Source: Oikopleura dioica
Taxonomy: Eukaryota > Chordata > Appendicularia > Copelata > Oikopleuridae
Reading direction: 5' to 3'
Assembly (NCBI GenBank): GCA_907165135.1
Contig: OU015568.1
Span: forward strand, 16,069,208-16,133,207
DNA: 64,000 nt
Shown here: one piece after another, positions 1 through 10,735 of the stretch
How the letters are laid out: the number at the start of each line of letters is the position of its first letter
How positions within the stretch are numbered: the first letter of the stretch is position 1
Notes under the pieces: model-generated
Databases searched by the model: none
What the model was told of the DNA's origin: nothing
What the model saw: only the letters and a program-made list of their open reading frames with translations
Made by a program: the position numbers and the translations under genes

Positions 1-1202
1 TTTCAGATTCTCTCGTCCTGAAAAATCTTGTTTAAACTCAGCGACCAGGAGCGAAAGTGAAAAAAAAAGAGTAAAAACGCGTTTCATCAAGACTAGAGCT
101 CTCTTTGATGTGGCGCTCTAGGGCGGCGCTAGTAATTGTAATACAATTCATACTGATGCTCAAAAATCTGGTCAAGTTCTGGTCGATACTGATAATGGCT
201 CCTCCAGGTTGTATAAAAACCACACGGATTCGAAATAACTTTTTAAGGAGAGCGTACTTCTCTGTTTTACCGGATTACCTTCAAATGTCAGAACGAGCTT
301 CGCAGTCCCTCGTTCCTAAAAATCACTGTTGACATGTCCTTGAGCTCAAGCTCTGAGCATTCGCGCAGGTGGATGTGGCTGACATCTGAGTAGTTTATGG
401 CGATCAGCTGGCGAAGGCGATGTCAATTTTGAGCAAGAGTCAATATGCATCTCTTGTTCCGGCTGTATACCGTTCCGTGGCGCCGGATGCATGACAAGTT
501 TACTGCTTTATTTCTCAATCTCTCTTAACTAACCAACTCTCCAAGAACTATATGGCCAGTTTTGATGAATCATCAAGTACGAGTTTCTCGATCTCGAAGA
601 TCAAAGAAAGTGATTGTTGAGTGGACGGCTAATGATTTAAACGATTGCAATTAAAATCTTGAATTTCAATTTTTATCCACTCATCGAGTTATTAGACAAC
701 CAGAGTCCATTTCCTACGACTTTGACGTCAACAAGTTTTCGCCTCTAATAAGACACTGATTTCCCCCTGGAGCCGGAAATAGCAGAATTCAGATCAGAAA
801 TAGAATTTGAAATATGGATCCCAGACACTAATGATTCGTTAATTTTCCTCTGCGATCAAGTAAATATTATGGCACTGAGCGCGCTTAATTCATATTTTTG
901 CACCTGCTTCGGTGGTAATAATTGCTTCAGCGGTTAATGCCAAGCTGAGAAGCATAAAACTATCCTAATTACTCTTCCTTTGCCGACCCTGAGCCCGGTT
1001 TCCTGACAAAATGAGTCCAGTTCTACAAACTAAATTTATTGATTTTGAACAGATATCGGTATTTTGCTTTTGAACTACAGGAAGATGAAGAAATGTACAG
1101 ACGATCGCTCTACTGGCAGATTGTTGGCCAAAGCGCGGCCCGCGGTGGTGGCGTGCGTGATCAAATGCGCTGATCACGACTTTTTCATCATAAAAAGGCT
1201 GA
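1..1202. other. No gene supported; 3' flank of PKD2
   Basis: Short open frames occur on both strands here, but none carries a recognisable motif, a convincing exon-intron structure or a signal peptide. The stretch is AT-rich and lies downstream of the minus-strand PKD2 stop codon, so part of it is probably PKD2 3' UTR and intergenic DNA. Confidence 0.5.
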
Positions 1203-4200
1203 TTATTGCTGGCCAAGGTTGCTGAAGAGGTCAGAACGGGCCGAGCTTTCGCGAGTTTTGAGCTGAAATACGAGTTATTTACCCCTTTCTCTGAGAAGGT
1301 TATTTACCTTATCAAAGGACTCAATTTTGTTGACAATTGAGTCGATTCTTGAAGCAATTTTAGAAACATGATGCTCGAGTCGATCGACACGACGGGAGAG
1401 AATCGTGAATTCATCGTTGGAGACAAACATCTAACGATTTTTAATAATATGCTTTCAGTTGTCAATTACCTTGTTAAGTTTTTCAAGCATCAGCTCGTTG
1501 GCAAGTGGATTCGAATCGGATGCGAATCCATGATTTTCTGGCTGGTGCATGTCGAAGCCAAGAGCTTCTCCAACTTCTTGTCGATCCTTGTTTCCGGGTT
1601 CAAAGGAGCGTTCAAAGAGCGAGAGTAATCTCAAGTGATCCACTTTTTGAACCGCGATCCTTAACATCATCGATCTCGTCGTTGATCTCCGCTGTCTGCT
1701 TGAGTAGGTCAGCGCGGAGCCTGTTTCGTTCCTCTTTGTTAAGAACCATGTCCCCATCTTTGTCATATTTGGCAAAGACTGCTTCAATCTCAGCGTCGGG
1801 CACGCCCCGAAGTTTAAGGTCAGAGCGCCACTCATCCCAGTCGACTTGATCATCATTGTTCGTGTCAGCTGAGTCCAGGGCATCTTGAATGTCCTTTTTT
1901 GAATGTTAAAAAAATGATGGATCAGTTTTATTAATTCATTTTTAAAACACGGGCCTTGAGTCGGTCTTTGCGAAGTTTGAGTTTTGTGAGCATGCCATTG
2001 TAGCCCTTTTTGATGAAAGCTCCAAGGTCGAATTCAGATTTTCGCGTGGCCAAGTCTTCCTTGACTTCGGAGTATGTATCGTTGATGATGGCCAAGAACA
2101 TGTTGAGCAAGACGAAGAAAACGAAGAACACATAGCTTGTTTTTTATGTCAATCAAATAAACTTGGCCTTGCTTACGTAATGAAAAAGACGGGTCCGAGA
2201 ATATTGTGGGCATTCTCCAACTGGTGAAAGTTGAAATCACCGAGGATGATTCTGAAGAGCGTGTAGACACACTTGTCGAACTTGCTAAAATCTTCGACTT
2301 GGCTTCCAAAAATCAAGAATCCCAGTTGAGTGTAAGCAAGGAAAACGATCAGAAACATGATCATAAATCCCCCAACATCCTTCGCCGAACGAGAAAGAGT
2401 TTCGGAAAGCTAGAAATTGATGAATGAGACGCAATTATGCTCAAAAATATGCGGTGCTTACTTGATTCATAGTTGTGTTAAAGCTGATGTATTTGAAAAG
2501 TTTAATCCAGGCGAGGAAAACCACAATCGCCATGACGTACATGTACTAGAAAAGGTCAATGAGCGCGAATTTTTGAAAAGAATTTAAATTTTAAAAACTT
2601 ACGACTCCTTCCCAATACGCCAAAGATTGGAAGTCAGCATATGAGTCTTCTTGTTTCATGAGAGCATCGAGTTTGTTTTCGATCTCAGTATGTCGGTACA
2701 AACTGAAGATAAAAAATGAATCTTAAGGGGGTAGAAACAGCTTTTTCCGAAAAGGGCGATTTTTGACCGGCGCTACAGACAAGAGAATCTTAAATTTTCA
2801 AATTTTCTCTTCAGGTTTAGATAGATACATCTTAGATCTAAGAACATCTCTCTCGAAATTTGTTTTAGTCGTCAAATTTTTGAGCAAACGGGCTCAGAAG
2901 CAGCTCATCTCTCCGAAATTCTCGATTTTCGCAAATTTTTAAACACGTATATCTCGAGTCCCCTGATAGTTAAACAAATTTCATTCACATTTTTGTGAAG
3001 CTCAACCCTTTTCTAGGAACATTTATGAGGAAATTTCGTGAACATAAATAAATCTTATGTTTTCTTTTATCTAGCTGCAGTCCAAGATCGACAAAGCTGT
3101 TTCTACCCCCTTAACAATACGAGTCAAGCTCTTACTAGAATGAGAAAGCGCAGAGAGACAGGAATATGACGATGACGTCGACGATATTCCAGAATCCTTT
3201 GAAATAAGCGCCCTTGTGGATCTTGATTTCCAAAAATTCCTCGACGCAGTAGTATACGATGAAAGCAATGTAGATGATCTCCGTGGCGAGAATAAAGTAG
3301 TCATATCCTTCTTTGAGTTTGAGGAGCTTGACGGTGCTGAATTTCTGCGAAGTGATGACGCCACCAGTTGCAGGGAACTCAGCGACGAGCTTTACGACGC
3401 AAAATAGGTTGATGTTCGGGTTGTAAACGGTGAAGTCAATGAAGAGTGCGCGTGTTCCTCGGTCGATCCACAGATCTTTCTTCAGATCATGGAGAATCTC
3501 GGTTGTTTTCGTTTTATTTCTTATCATAGAAACGATGAATCTCTGGAGAAACCTTACCGTCCAAGGTCTTTTGTATATCCAGAAGCGGGATAGGTAAACC
3601 CGAGCTTGTCAGATTTGTAAGTTCGTCCTCCAAGCTCATCTTCGGATCGCCAGGCCCATGGACAATCAGAATTGTACTTCCCCGCAGCTTTCAAGAAGCA
3701 TGCAAAAATTGACGCATTTAGCAATTAGTAGAAACTACGCACTATGCTTTCCCATGAATACTACTGGTAGGAGTAGTCGGCTAATACTTAATTGAATACA
3801 ACACGAGTAGTTCACACGATATCAACGATAAATTCACAGTTGGCATGAGAATGCGCGGGAAATTAAAAATATGTGATCAACGGTAAATCTGCGTAAGCGT
3901 GCCATTCCTTGACAGTCTTGATCGAAAGCCCCAAACGGCTCCTTGTCCTCCGAGTTCTTGCCGTAATTCGAGTGGCAGGCCAAAATGTCATCTTTGAAAT
4001 CTTGGTGAACAGTGCAAGAATCGTTTCGGACCTAACAGTTTTTATTACCGCAAAAATCATAAAAATAAGCACCTTTATCTGTCGAATTCGAGGAGCTCCG
4101 AGAAGCTTGTTCTCGAAAAAGATGTATCCAGTATCTTCTTCAGGAATGGCTTCTCCATTGTACCAGTGCTCCCAGTAGAGACCGTCGACGAGCGAGTTTT

Positions 4201-4746
4201 CAGCGTAATCCCAGAACTGATCCATTTGATTCATGCCTTCCCATGTCTGGGGACCGCTCGAGACGAACAGTCTTGAATTTTTAGTAACGTTGATTGTTGA
4301 TAGAAATCTTACTTTTGGAGAACATTTGTGAAGAAAAAGTGTGTTGTCGAGGTGTTTCCGAGTGTCATGATGATGATGTTCACGAGAAAGATGACATAGA
4401 GGATCAACTCGCGAATCGTCGTCTTTGCATACTTATCGGGATTATCTGACAAGTCCTTTTCGGTGAGCCGTGTGGCCCAAAGACTTCGAAAGCCATTTCC
4501 AATTTTACCGAGGATAGATCTATCCTTTTCAAATTTTTCCTAGACAAAAAATTGGGTAATGTTAAAAGAAAAAATACTAACGATTCTCTGAGCATCTTTT
4601 TGTTTTTCTTTGATGATCGAGTCCGTCGAGTCTTCGCGTTTTACAGCGTCAAAGTCGTCGTATGCGCCATTTTCGACGCCAATGTGGCTTGGTTCACCAT
4701 CGTCCGTGGCTTGGCTTGATCCCCCGGCGGATTGAGCACGACCCAT
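1203..4746 (-). CDS. PKD2: Polycystin-2 family TRP channel (PKD2-like), multi-exon
   Basis: Non-selective Ca2+-permeable TRPP channel expected in ciliary, ER or plasma membranes. Exons read 4746 to 4582 (start MGRAQS), 4539 to 4313, 4271 to 4073, 4031 onward, and so on to a TAA at 1203-1205; mapped introns are GT-AG and mostly short. Conserved family segments follow in order: LLGAPRIRQ, the extracellular TOP domain ending [19 protein letters not shown] (about 3400-3480) and VAEFPATGG, then transmembrane helices, a pore region [10 protein letters not shown] (about 2215-2260) and S6 [18 protein letters not shown] (about 2070-2130). The cytoplasmic tail keeps two EF-hand loops ([12 protein letters not shown] and [14 protein letters not shown], about 1740-1870) and the C-terminal coiled coil [13 protein letters not shown] (about 1380). 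Length and domain order match animal PKD2 rather than PKD1. A 392-bp MITE lies in one intron. It follows a small gene on the same strand by about 75 nt. Confidence 0.95.
2723..3114. mobile_element. TTAA-flanked MITE in a PKD2 intron
   Basis: The left end TTAAGGGGGTAGAAACAGCT at 2723 is mirrored by AGCTGTTTCTACCCCCTTAA ending at 3114. That gives terminal inverted repeats of about 20 bp flanked by TTAA, the target specificity of the piggyBac superfamily. There is no coding capacity in the 392 bp. It lies wholly in the intron between the exon beginning near 3135 and the exon ending near 2703, so it should not alter the protein. Confidence 0.85.
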
Positions 4747-4821
4747 GCAACGAGCACTTCTTTCCCCTTTAACCTGTTTTTTTACTCTAGGACGGAGGTC
4801 AAAATTTCAAACCTTTCTGCT
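4747..4821 (-). promoter_or_regulatory. Intercistronic spacer with putative trans-splice acceptor
   Basis: Read on the minus strand, the 75 nt between the upstream stop codon (4822-4824) and the PKD2 ATG contain a run of A followed by CAG, then about 24 nt to the ATG. That looks like a 3' splice acceptor without any donor exon. In larvaceans such acceptors take a spliced leader within operons. The operon itself is inferred. Confidence 0.45.
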
Positions 4822-5127
4822 TTACTCGATCTTGTTGAGGAAGTCTTGTGCGCCTGAAAATATATATTCACTCTCCGGAAAACGTTTGGATGCAGCCTTG
4901 AAATAGCCTTCATAAATGGAGGCATTTACATTACAAAGCGAAATTATGAAAAATTCATCGAACTCACGCTGCATGTCGACAATGGACATGGCGTCATTGG
5001 AAATTTTCAATTCAGGTGTTGAATATTCTGTTTCGGGTAATTTTGGTCGTTGCAGATACTGTCATTATTGCCGAAGAAGGCTTTTCCCTTGCTACGACCT
5101 CGTTACCTTTCTTGAATATATTGACAT
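4822..5127 (-). CDS. Small uncharacterised protein upstream of PKD2, about 85 aa
   Basis: Not recognised. Two exons: 5127-5108 plus adjacent bases to the GTAACG donor (exon end 5107), and 5058-4822 after an ATGACAG acceptor. The join gives a start MSIYSRK followed by YLQRPKLPETEYS and an acidic/helical C-terminus ending AQDFLNKIE, then TAA. The phase is conserved across the splice, which supports the model. No signal peptide or transmembrane helix is visible; the middle (MQREFDEFFIISLCNVNASI) could form helices. A pyrimidine tract ending CCAG lies about 14 nt before the ATG. With PKD2 only 75 nt downstream on the same strand, this is the likely first gene of a two-gene operon. Confidence 0.55.
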
Positions 5128-5257
5128 GAAATCTTCTCCAACTGGAGAAAAGCCACATTTCAATATTTACAGATAAAGATTAAATTTCCCTTTTTTCTTC
5201 GCCTTTTCACAGCCAGCTTCAGAATTTCAGTTGAGAAAAGAGTTTAATTCGAAAAAC

Positions 5258-5689
5258 ATGTCTTGGCATAAAATTTTTTGTTGCTGGGTGTCATGCGAAG
5301 ACCCAACAGAAGCAAAGCAGCCAAACAGAGGACAGAATAACAAGTCCTTCAAAACGACAGTCGTTGCTGAAGTAATGGACGAAGCATTCGATCATCAGCA
5401 TGACGTTAAAAAGTATATTGGTCAAGTCGAAGGATATGCATTCAAGACTGCAGCAGATATCATTCAATCCCAGCATCAACTCATTGAGAATCTAAAGCGA
5501 GAGCGCGAAAATACTGCCTCCCCTTCTGCTCCAACTATGTCGACCCTCAATCGAACATTTGAGGCGGATTTTGAGGAAGTCAACCCGTCAAGACAGGAAT
5601 TCATCGCCTCTGAAACTCGTTGCGAGCTGATAGACCTCCTCAGCTGCAAGAAATTACTCAGATTAGTCGGTCCTACTCATATTTTTTAA
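5258..5689 (+). CDS. Small paralogous protein A of a tandem pair, C-terminus frameshifted
   Basis: Not recognised. Starts at the ATG at 5258 (MSWHKIFCC); a TTTCAG acceptor-like site lies about 28 nt upstream. It is clearly homologous to the next gene: both have an N-terminal Cys pair (FCC, a possible lipidation site), then VV-EVMDE/VVDEQ, a Q-E-YAF-TAADIIQSQHQL motif, a charged helix, and a Ser/Pro-rich tail (SPSAP-MST). After the RQEFI segment the two reading frames part. The nucleotides from about 5632 still match the neighbour's PPQLQ-ITQIS codons, but in another frame, so this copy ends in a different 30-residue tail. Either an indel changed the C-terminus, or the assembly has an error at about 5605-5630. 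Confidence 0.75.
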   Translation: MSWHKIFCCWVSCEDPTEAKQPNRGQNNKSFKTTVVAEVMDEAFDHQHDVKKYIGQVEGYAFKTAADIIQSQHQLIENLKRERENTASPSAPTMSTLNRTFEADFEEVNPSRQEFIASETRCELIDLLSCKKLLRLVGPTHIF

Positions 5690-5866
5690 CGAAACTTCTC
5701 CACTAATTTCTTATTGCTTACAATAAATTTGATTACAAATGAAAACCTCACTCTGCTTTCCCTCTTCCAACATGGTCATGGATTTTAAGGGCAAATATTT
5801 GTGGATAACAGACTGCTTTCCTTTTTTTACTTGCGTGAAATTTAAACAAGGGCCTCATAAACCAAA

Positions 5867-6274
5867 ATGATTGACCTTTTTTGTTGCTATTTTTCATTCG
5901 GAGATCCTTCAAAAACAGATTCTTCTCAAAAGTACAGAGGAACTGATAACCATGCCTTGAATACTCAGGTTGTTGCGAATGTTGTGGACGAGCAATTGAA
6001 GCATGCTGATAATTTGAAAACGTATATCGCTCAAATTGAAGAATATGCTTTCGTGACTGCTGCAGATATTATTCAATCACAGCATCAACTGAATAGCGAT
6101 CTAAAACGACAGCTCGAGAGATCAGGTTCGTCTCCTTCTGCTCCATCAATGTCGACCTTTGACAGGGTCAACCATTCAAGAGAAGAGTTCATCACTTCCG
6201 GAAACGCGCTGATGAGTTCTGGCAGACCTCCACAGTTGCAACAACTCACTCAGATTAGTTTGTCGTATTCCTAA
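5867..6274 (+). CDS. Small paralogous protein B of a tandem pair
   Basis: Not recognised. 135 aa from the ATG at 5867 (MIDLFCCYFSFGDPSK). It shares with protein A the N-terminal Cys pair, the YAFVTAADIIQSQHQL core and a Ser/Pro-rich linker, and ends PPQLQQLTQISLSYS. It lies 178 bp downstream of protein A in the same direction, so the pair looks like a recent tandem duplication. The C-terminal PPQLQ segment is probably ancestral, because A keeps it at the nucleotide level out of frame. No transmembrane segment is seen. Polyadenylation-like AATAAA sequence follows at about 6337. Confidence 0.75.
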   Translation: MIDLFCCYFSFGDPSKTDSSQKYRGTDNHALNTQVVANVVDEQLKHADNLKTYIAQIEEYAFVTAADIIQSQHQLNSDLKRQLERSGSSPSAPSMSTFDRVNHSREEFITSGNALMSSGRPPQLQQLTQISLSYS

Positions 6275-6461
6275 AACTGCAGATTTCTTCTTATTTATTT
6301 CTGATTACAGTTCCTTAATTTACTGCTGATTGCCATCAATAAATTAAATTGCCGATGAATGTAGGGGTTGGATACTGAGAAAATGAATTTTTAATTATTT
6401 TGGTCCCCTGGGCCACTGCTGCCCCTGGACTTATCTCATCAAAAAAGCAAGTATGTGAAGG

Positions 6462-7650
6462 ATGAGAGATTTCTGGATTTTACTAGTCTTGCATTTTTAC
6501 TTTGCGAATTGTGATGATAATTGCTATGTTTTGATTTCCGGTGGCAAAATTGACAGGTAATGGCGAAATAATGAAAATAGATACAAACAAAAACATCTAG
6601 TGAGTTTACAGATGAATCGTTTAAAGTCCTGCTACAGAATAATTCTCATCATGGAAACATAGATATCCGCATAGAAAGAGAGCCATATGAGTCGCTTCCT
6701 TCCAGAAGAGCTGGGCATAAGCTCACTCTTTGGCACAATATTCCAATGCTCACTGGTGGGGAAATTTATTCGGCCCAGCGTGAGTTGAACAGTTCGGAAT
6801 GTTACCTGAAAGACTTTCAAAATATAATCCTCGAGAAAGAAGCTCAAGACCCAGCAGCAGGCGAAGAAGTAAGCGTTTGGCAACTGTTACCAGAAATGAA
6901 AGAGGGCCCTCGACAGTATCATACTATGGTCGTCTTTAGAAACAGTCCGTATTCTGGAACAGCTTGGGTCTGTGGCGGAGAGCTTTGGAAGAAAGCAAAG
7001 GCTTCGGGAAAGATGATGTTGGACGTCGTTTCTAGCTGCGAATGCTTCAACAGATATTACATGAAATGGATGCCGTGCCCGACAATGCTCTTTGAAAGAA
7101 AATTCGCAACGAGCGCGGCGACCTACTTTGGTATTTATATGATCGGCGGCGAAGACAAAAAGGGCAGAATCTTGAGCGCTGTTGAATACGTCGAGCCGCT
7201 GGGAGGAGGGAAATGGACGCGCAAAACCAGCCTGCCTGTGCAAGTAAAGGGGCAGCTGCTGTCTGTATTCATGATGAGCTGTTTGTATTCGGCGGCTTTG
7301 ACGGGGAAAAATCAATTGCAAGTGTCTTCTATTTGAACCGGACTAATTGGGTGGACTTTGGTAATTTGCTCTCGCGACGTTCGGGACATACAGTGACAGC
7401 GATGCAATCAACTGTGCTGATCTACGGCGGGGAGGATGATGGACAAATCAAATCTGCTGAAGTGTTCAATATAGATTCGAAGACCACAGGAATGGATAAA
7501 TATTTCTTGATTCTGCAAAAATCAACAATTCAAAATGGTATCCCGGAAAAGAATACATAAAACTTCCCGGATACAAAAGTCTTCGCTACCACGCTGCGGC
7601 GGGTCTAGGCAAAAGTCAATATAAAATAGGCTTTCTATTATTTTTATGAT
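6462..7650 (+). pseudogene. Secreted kelch-repeat protein, reading frame broken twice
   Basis: Exon 1 (6462-6556) encodes a signal peptide (MRDFWILLVLHFYFANC) and the first kelch-like strand (VLISGGKI). A GT-AG intron ends at 6600, and exon 2 runs on with kelch motifs: SRRAGHKLTLW, MIGGEDKKGRILSAVEYVEP, LFVFGGFDGEKSIASVFYL, RRSGHTVTAM and LIYGGEDDGQIKSAEVFN. These are the Gly-Gly and spaced aromatic residues of a beta-propeller. The frame changes by -1 at about 7246-7252 and again at about 7508-7515. The last frame gives KWYPGKEYIKLPGY and LRYHAAAGLG before TGA near 7650, which looks like the closing repeat. Both shifts are in the same direction. Pseudogene decay, assembly indels or programmed frameshifting are all possible. 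Partner and function are unknown. Confidence 0.65.
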
Positions 7651-7714
7651 AATAGAATCCTTTTGAAATTGATTTTGAGGGAGGTGCGAAGTGGAGGGCT
7701 ACTTTAATTCGTGC

Positions 7715-7722
7715 TGCATAAT
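7715..7722. repeat. Left target-site duplication TGCATAAT
   Basis: The 8-bp TGCATAAT here is repeated exactly at 11201-11208, directly outside the terminal inverted repeats of the intervening element. Confidence 0.9.
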
Positions 7723-8180
7723 TAGGGCTTCCGTATAAAAAAATTGTTTCTGATTCCGTTCATTGTTTCCTTAAATAATTATGGGAGGGATAAATCAATA
7801 TAAGAAAAGGTTTTTAGGGGCAAAAGAAATAAAAAAAAATAATGTTTGATATCAAAATTATATAAATAAAAATGGTGATTTTTCATTTGTGCGTTGTCAC
7901 TTGTCGATTTTTTTTATTTTTTGATATGTTATAGAGAAACATCAAAAACATAATATTTCATAAAAAAAATTTTGACTGGCCATTTATATCATCAGAAATA
8001 GTAACTTTTAGTAGAAAAATAACAAAGTTATTGTTAAAAAGTCCTCCGGAGGACTTTTGCTGGAAGAAACTATTTAGAAGAAGACATAGAATTAAATTTT
8101 TCAAAAATATATAATATTTCAATATTTAACGCAAAACCATAATTTGCAAATAAACAAGGACAAATTGAATTTTAATAATC

Positions 8181-8242
8181 ATGGGTGTGGGTGGGGTTGG
8201 GGACATAACTGAGATTGATCAACTCAGAGTTCCAGGCCTTTG
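8181..8242. repeat. Conserved leader of the minisatellite cassette
   Basis: A G/T-rich stretch beginning ATGGGTGTGGGTGGGGTTGG, with a TGATCAACTCAG segment, abuts the array. Nearly the same sequence abuts the second array at about 25672-25732, so leader plus array behave as one cassette. Confidence 0.8.
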
Positions 8243-10735
8243 TCAAGCCCCTTAAATTTAAAAATCATGGAACGGGGCTGAAACGGCCCGAAGGGCCGTC
8301 AAGCCCCTTAAATTTAAAAATCATGGAACGGGGCTGAAACGGCCCGAAGGGCCGTCAAGCCCCTTAAATTTAAAAATCATGGAACGGGGCTGAAACGGCC
8401 CGAAGGGCCGTCAAGCCCCTTAAATTTAAAAATCATGGAACGGGGCTGAAACGGCCCGAAGGGCCGTCAAGCCCCTTAAATTTAAAAATCATGGAACGGG
8501 GCTGAAACGGCCCGAAGGGCCGTCAAGCCCCTTAAATTTAAAATCATGGAACGGGGCTGAAACGGCCCGAAGGGCCGTCAAGCCCCTTAAATTTAAAAAT
8601 CATGGAACGGGGCTGAAACGGCCCGAAGGGCCGTCAAGCCCCTTAAATTTAAAAATCATGGAACGGGGCTGAAACGGCCCGAAGGGCCGTCAAGCCCCTT
8701 AAATTTAAAAATCATGGAACGGGGCTGAAACGGCCCGAAGGGCCGTCAAGCCCCTTAAATTTAAAAATCATGGAACGGGGCTGAAACGGCCCGAAGGGCC
8801 GTCAAGCCCCTTAAATTTAAAAATCATGGAACGGGGCTGAAACGGCCCGAAGGGCCGTCAAGCCCCTTAAATTTAAAAATCATGGAACGGGGCTGAAACG
8901 GCCCGAAGGGCCGTCAAGCCCCTTAAATTTAAAATCATGGAACGGGGCTGAAACGGCCCGAAGGGCCGTCAAGCCCCTTAAATTTAAAAATCATGGAACG
9001 GGGCTGAAACGGCCCGAAGGGCCGTCAAGCCCCTTAAATTTAAAAATCATGGAACGGGGCTGAAACGGCCCGAAGGGCCGTCAAGCCCTTAAATTTAAAA
9101 ATCATGGAACGGGGCTGAAACGGCCCGAAGGGCCGTCAAGCCCTTAAATTTAAAAATCATGGAACGGGGCTGAAACGGCCCGAAGGGCCGTCAAGCCCCT
9201 TAAATTTAAAAATCATGGAACGGGGCTGAAACGGCCCGAAGGGCCGTCAAGCCCCTTAAATTTAAAAATCATGGAACGGGGCTGAAACGGCCCGAAGGGC
9301 CGTCAAGCCCCTTAAATTTAAAAATCATGGAACGGGGCTGAAACGGCCCGAAGGGCCGTCAAGCCCCTTAAATTTAAAAATCATGGAACGGGGCTGAAAC
9401 GGCCCGAAGGGCCGTCAAGCCCTTAAATTTAAAAATCATGGAACGGGGCTGAAACGGCCCGAAGGGCCGTCAAGCCCCTTAAATTTAAAAATCATGGAAC
9501 GGGGCTGAAACGGCCCGAAGGGCCGTCAAGCCCTTAAATTTAAAAATCATGGAACGGGGCTGAAACGGCCCGAAGGGCCGTCAAGCCCCTTAAATTTAAA
9601 AATCATGGAACGGGGCTGAAACGGCCCGAAGGGCCGTCAAGCCCCTTAAATTTAAAAATCATGGAACGGGGCTGAAACGGCCCGAAGGGCCGTCAAGCCC
9701 CTTAAATTTAAAAATCATGGAACGGGGCTGAAACGGCCCGAAGGGCCGTCAAGCCCCTTAAATTTAAAAATCATGGAACGGGGCTGAAACGGCCCGAAGG
9801 GCCGTCAAGCCCCTTAAATTTAAAAATCATGGAACGGGGCTGAAACGGCCCGAAGGGCCGTCAAGCCCTTAAATTTAAAAATCATGGAACGGGGCTGAAA
9901 CGGCCCGAAGGGCCGTCAAGCCCCTTAAATTTAAAATCATGGAACGGGGCTGAAACGGCCCGAAGGGCCGTCAAGCCCTTAAATTTAAAAATCATGGAAC
10001 GGGGCTGAAACGGCCCGAAGGGCCGTCAAGCCCTTAAATTTAAAAATCATGGAACGGGGCTGAAACGGCCCGAAGGGCCGTCAAGCCCCTTAAATTTAAA
10101 AATCATGGAACGGGGCTGAAACGGCCCGAAGGGCCGTCAAGCCCCTTAAATTTAAAAATCATGGAACGGGGCTGAAACGGCCCGAAGGGCCGTCAAGCCC
10201 CTTAAATTTAAAAATCATGGAACGGGGCTGAAACGGCCCGAAGGGCCGTCAAGCCCCTTAAATTTAAAAATCATGGAACGGGGCTGAAACGGCCCGAAGG
10301 GCCGTCAAGCCCCTTAAATTTAAAAATCATGGAACGGGGCTGAAACGGCCCGAAGGGCCGTCAAGCCCTTAAATTTAAAATCATGGAACGGGGCTGAAAC
10401 GGCCCGAAGGGCCGTCAAGCCCCTTAAATTTAAAAATCATGGAACGGGGCTGAAACGGCCCGAAGGGCCGTCAAGCCCCTTAAATTTAAAAATCATGGAA
10501 CGGGGCTGAAACGGCCCGAAGGGCCGTCAAGCCCCTTAAATTTAAAATCATGGAACGGGGCTGAAACGGCCCGAAGGGCCGTCAAGCCCCTTAAATTTAA
10601 AAATCATGGAACGGGGCTGAAACGGCCCGAAGGGCCGTCAAGCCCCTTAAATTTAAAAATCATGGAACGGGGCTGAAACGGCCCGAAGGGCCGTCAAGCC
10701 CCTTAAATTTAAAAATCATGGAACGGGGCTGAAAC
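8243..10735. repeat. 56-bp minisatellite array 1, about 45 units
   Basis: Units of 56 bp (some 54-55 bp through loss of one C in GCCCC or one A in the A-run) contain AGCCCC...GGGGCT and the perfect hairpin CGGCCCGAAGGGCCG. Diagnostic variants here are ATCATGGAAC and CTGAAACGG. Units are nearly identical, pointing to recent expansion or homogenisation. There is no open reading frame through the array. Confidence 0.97.

Noticed and set aside
965-1216. Minus-strand frame beyond the PKD2 stop
   Set aside because: It overlaps the PKD2 terminal exon in another frame and continues into 3' flank without motifs.
8243-10735. CRISPR array or prokaryotic repeat locus
   Set aside because: There are no unique spacers; the units are contiguous tandem copies inside a TIR-bounded eukaryotic transposon, and no cas-like genes exist.
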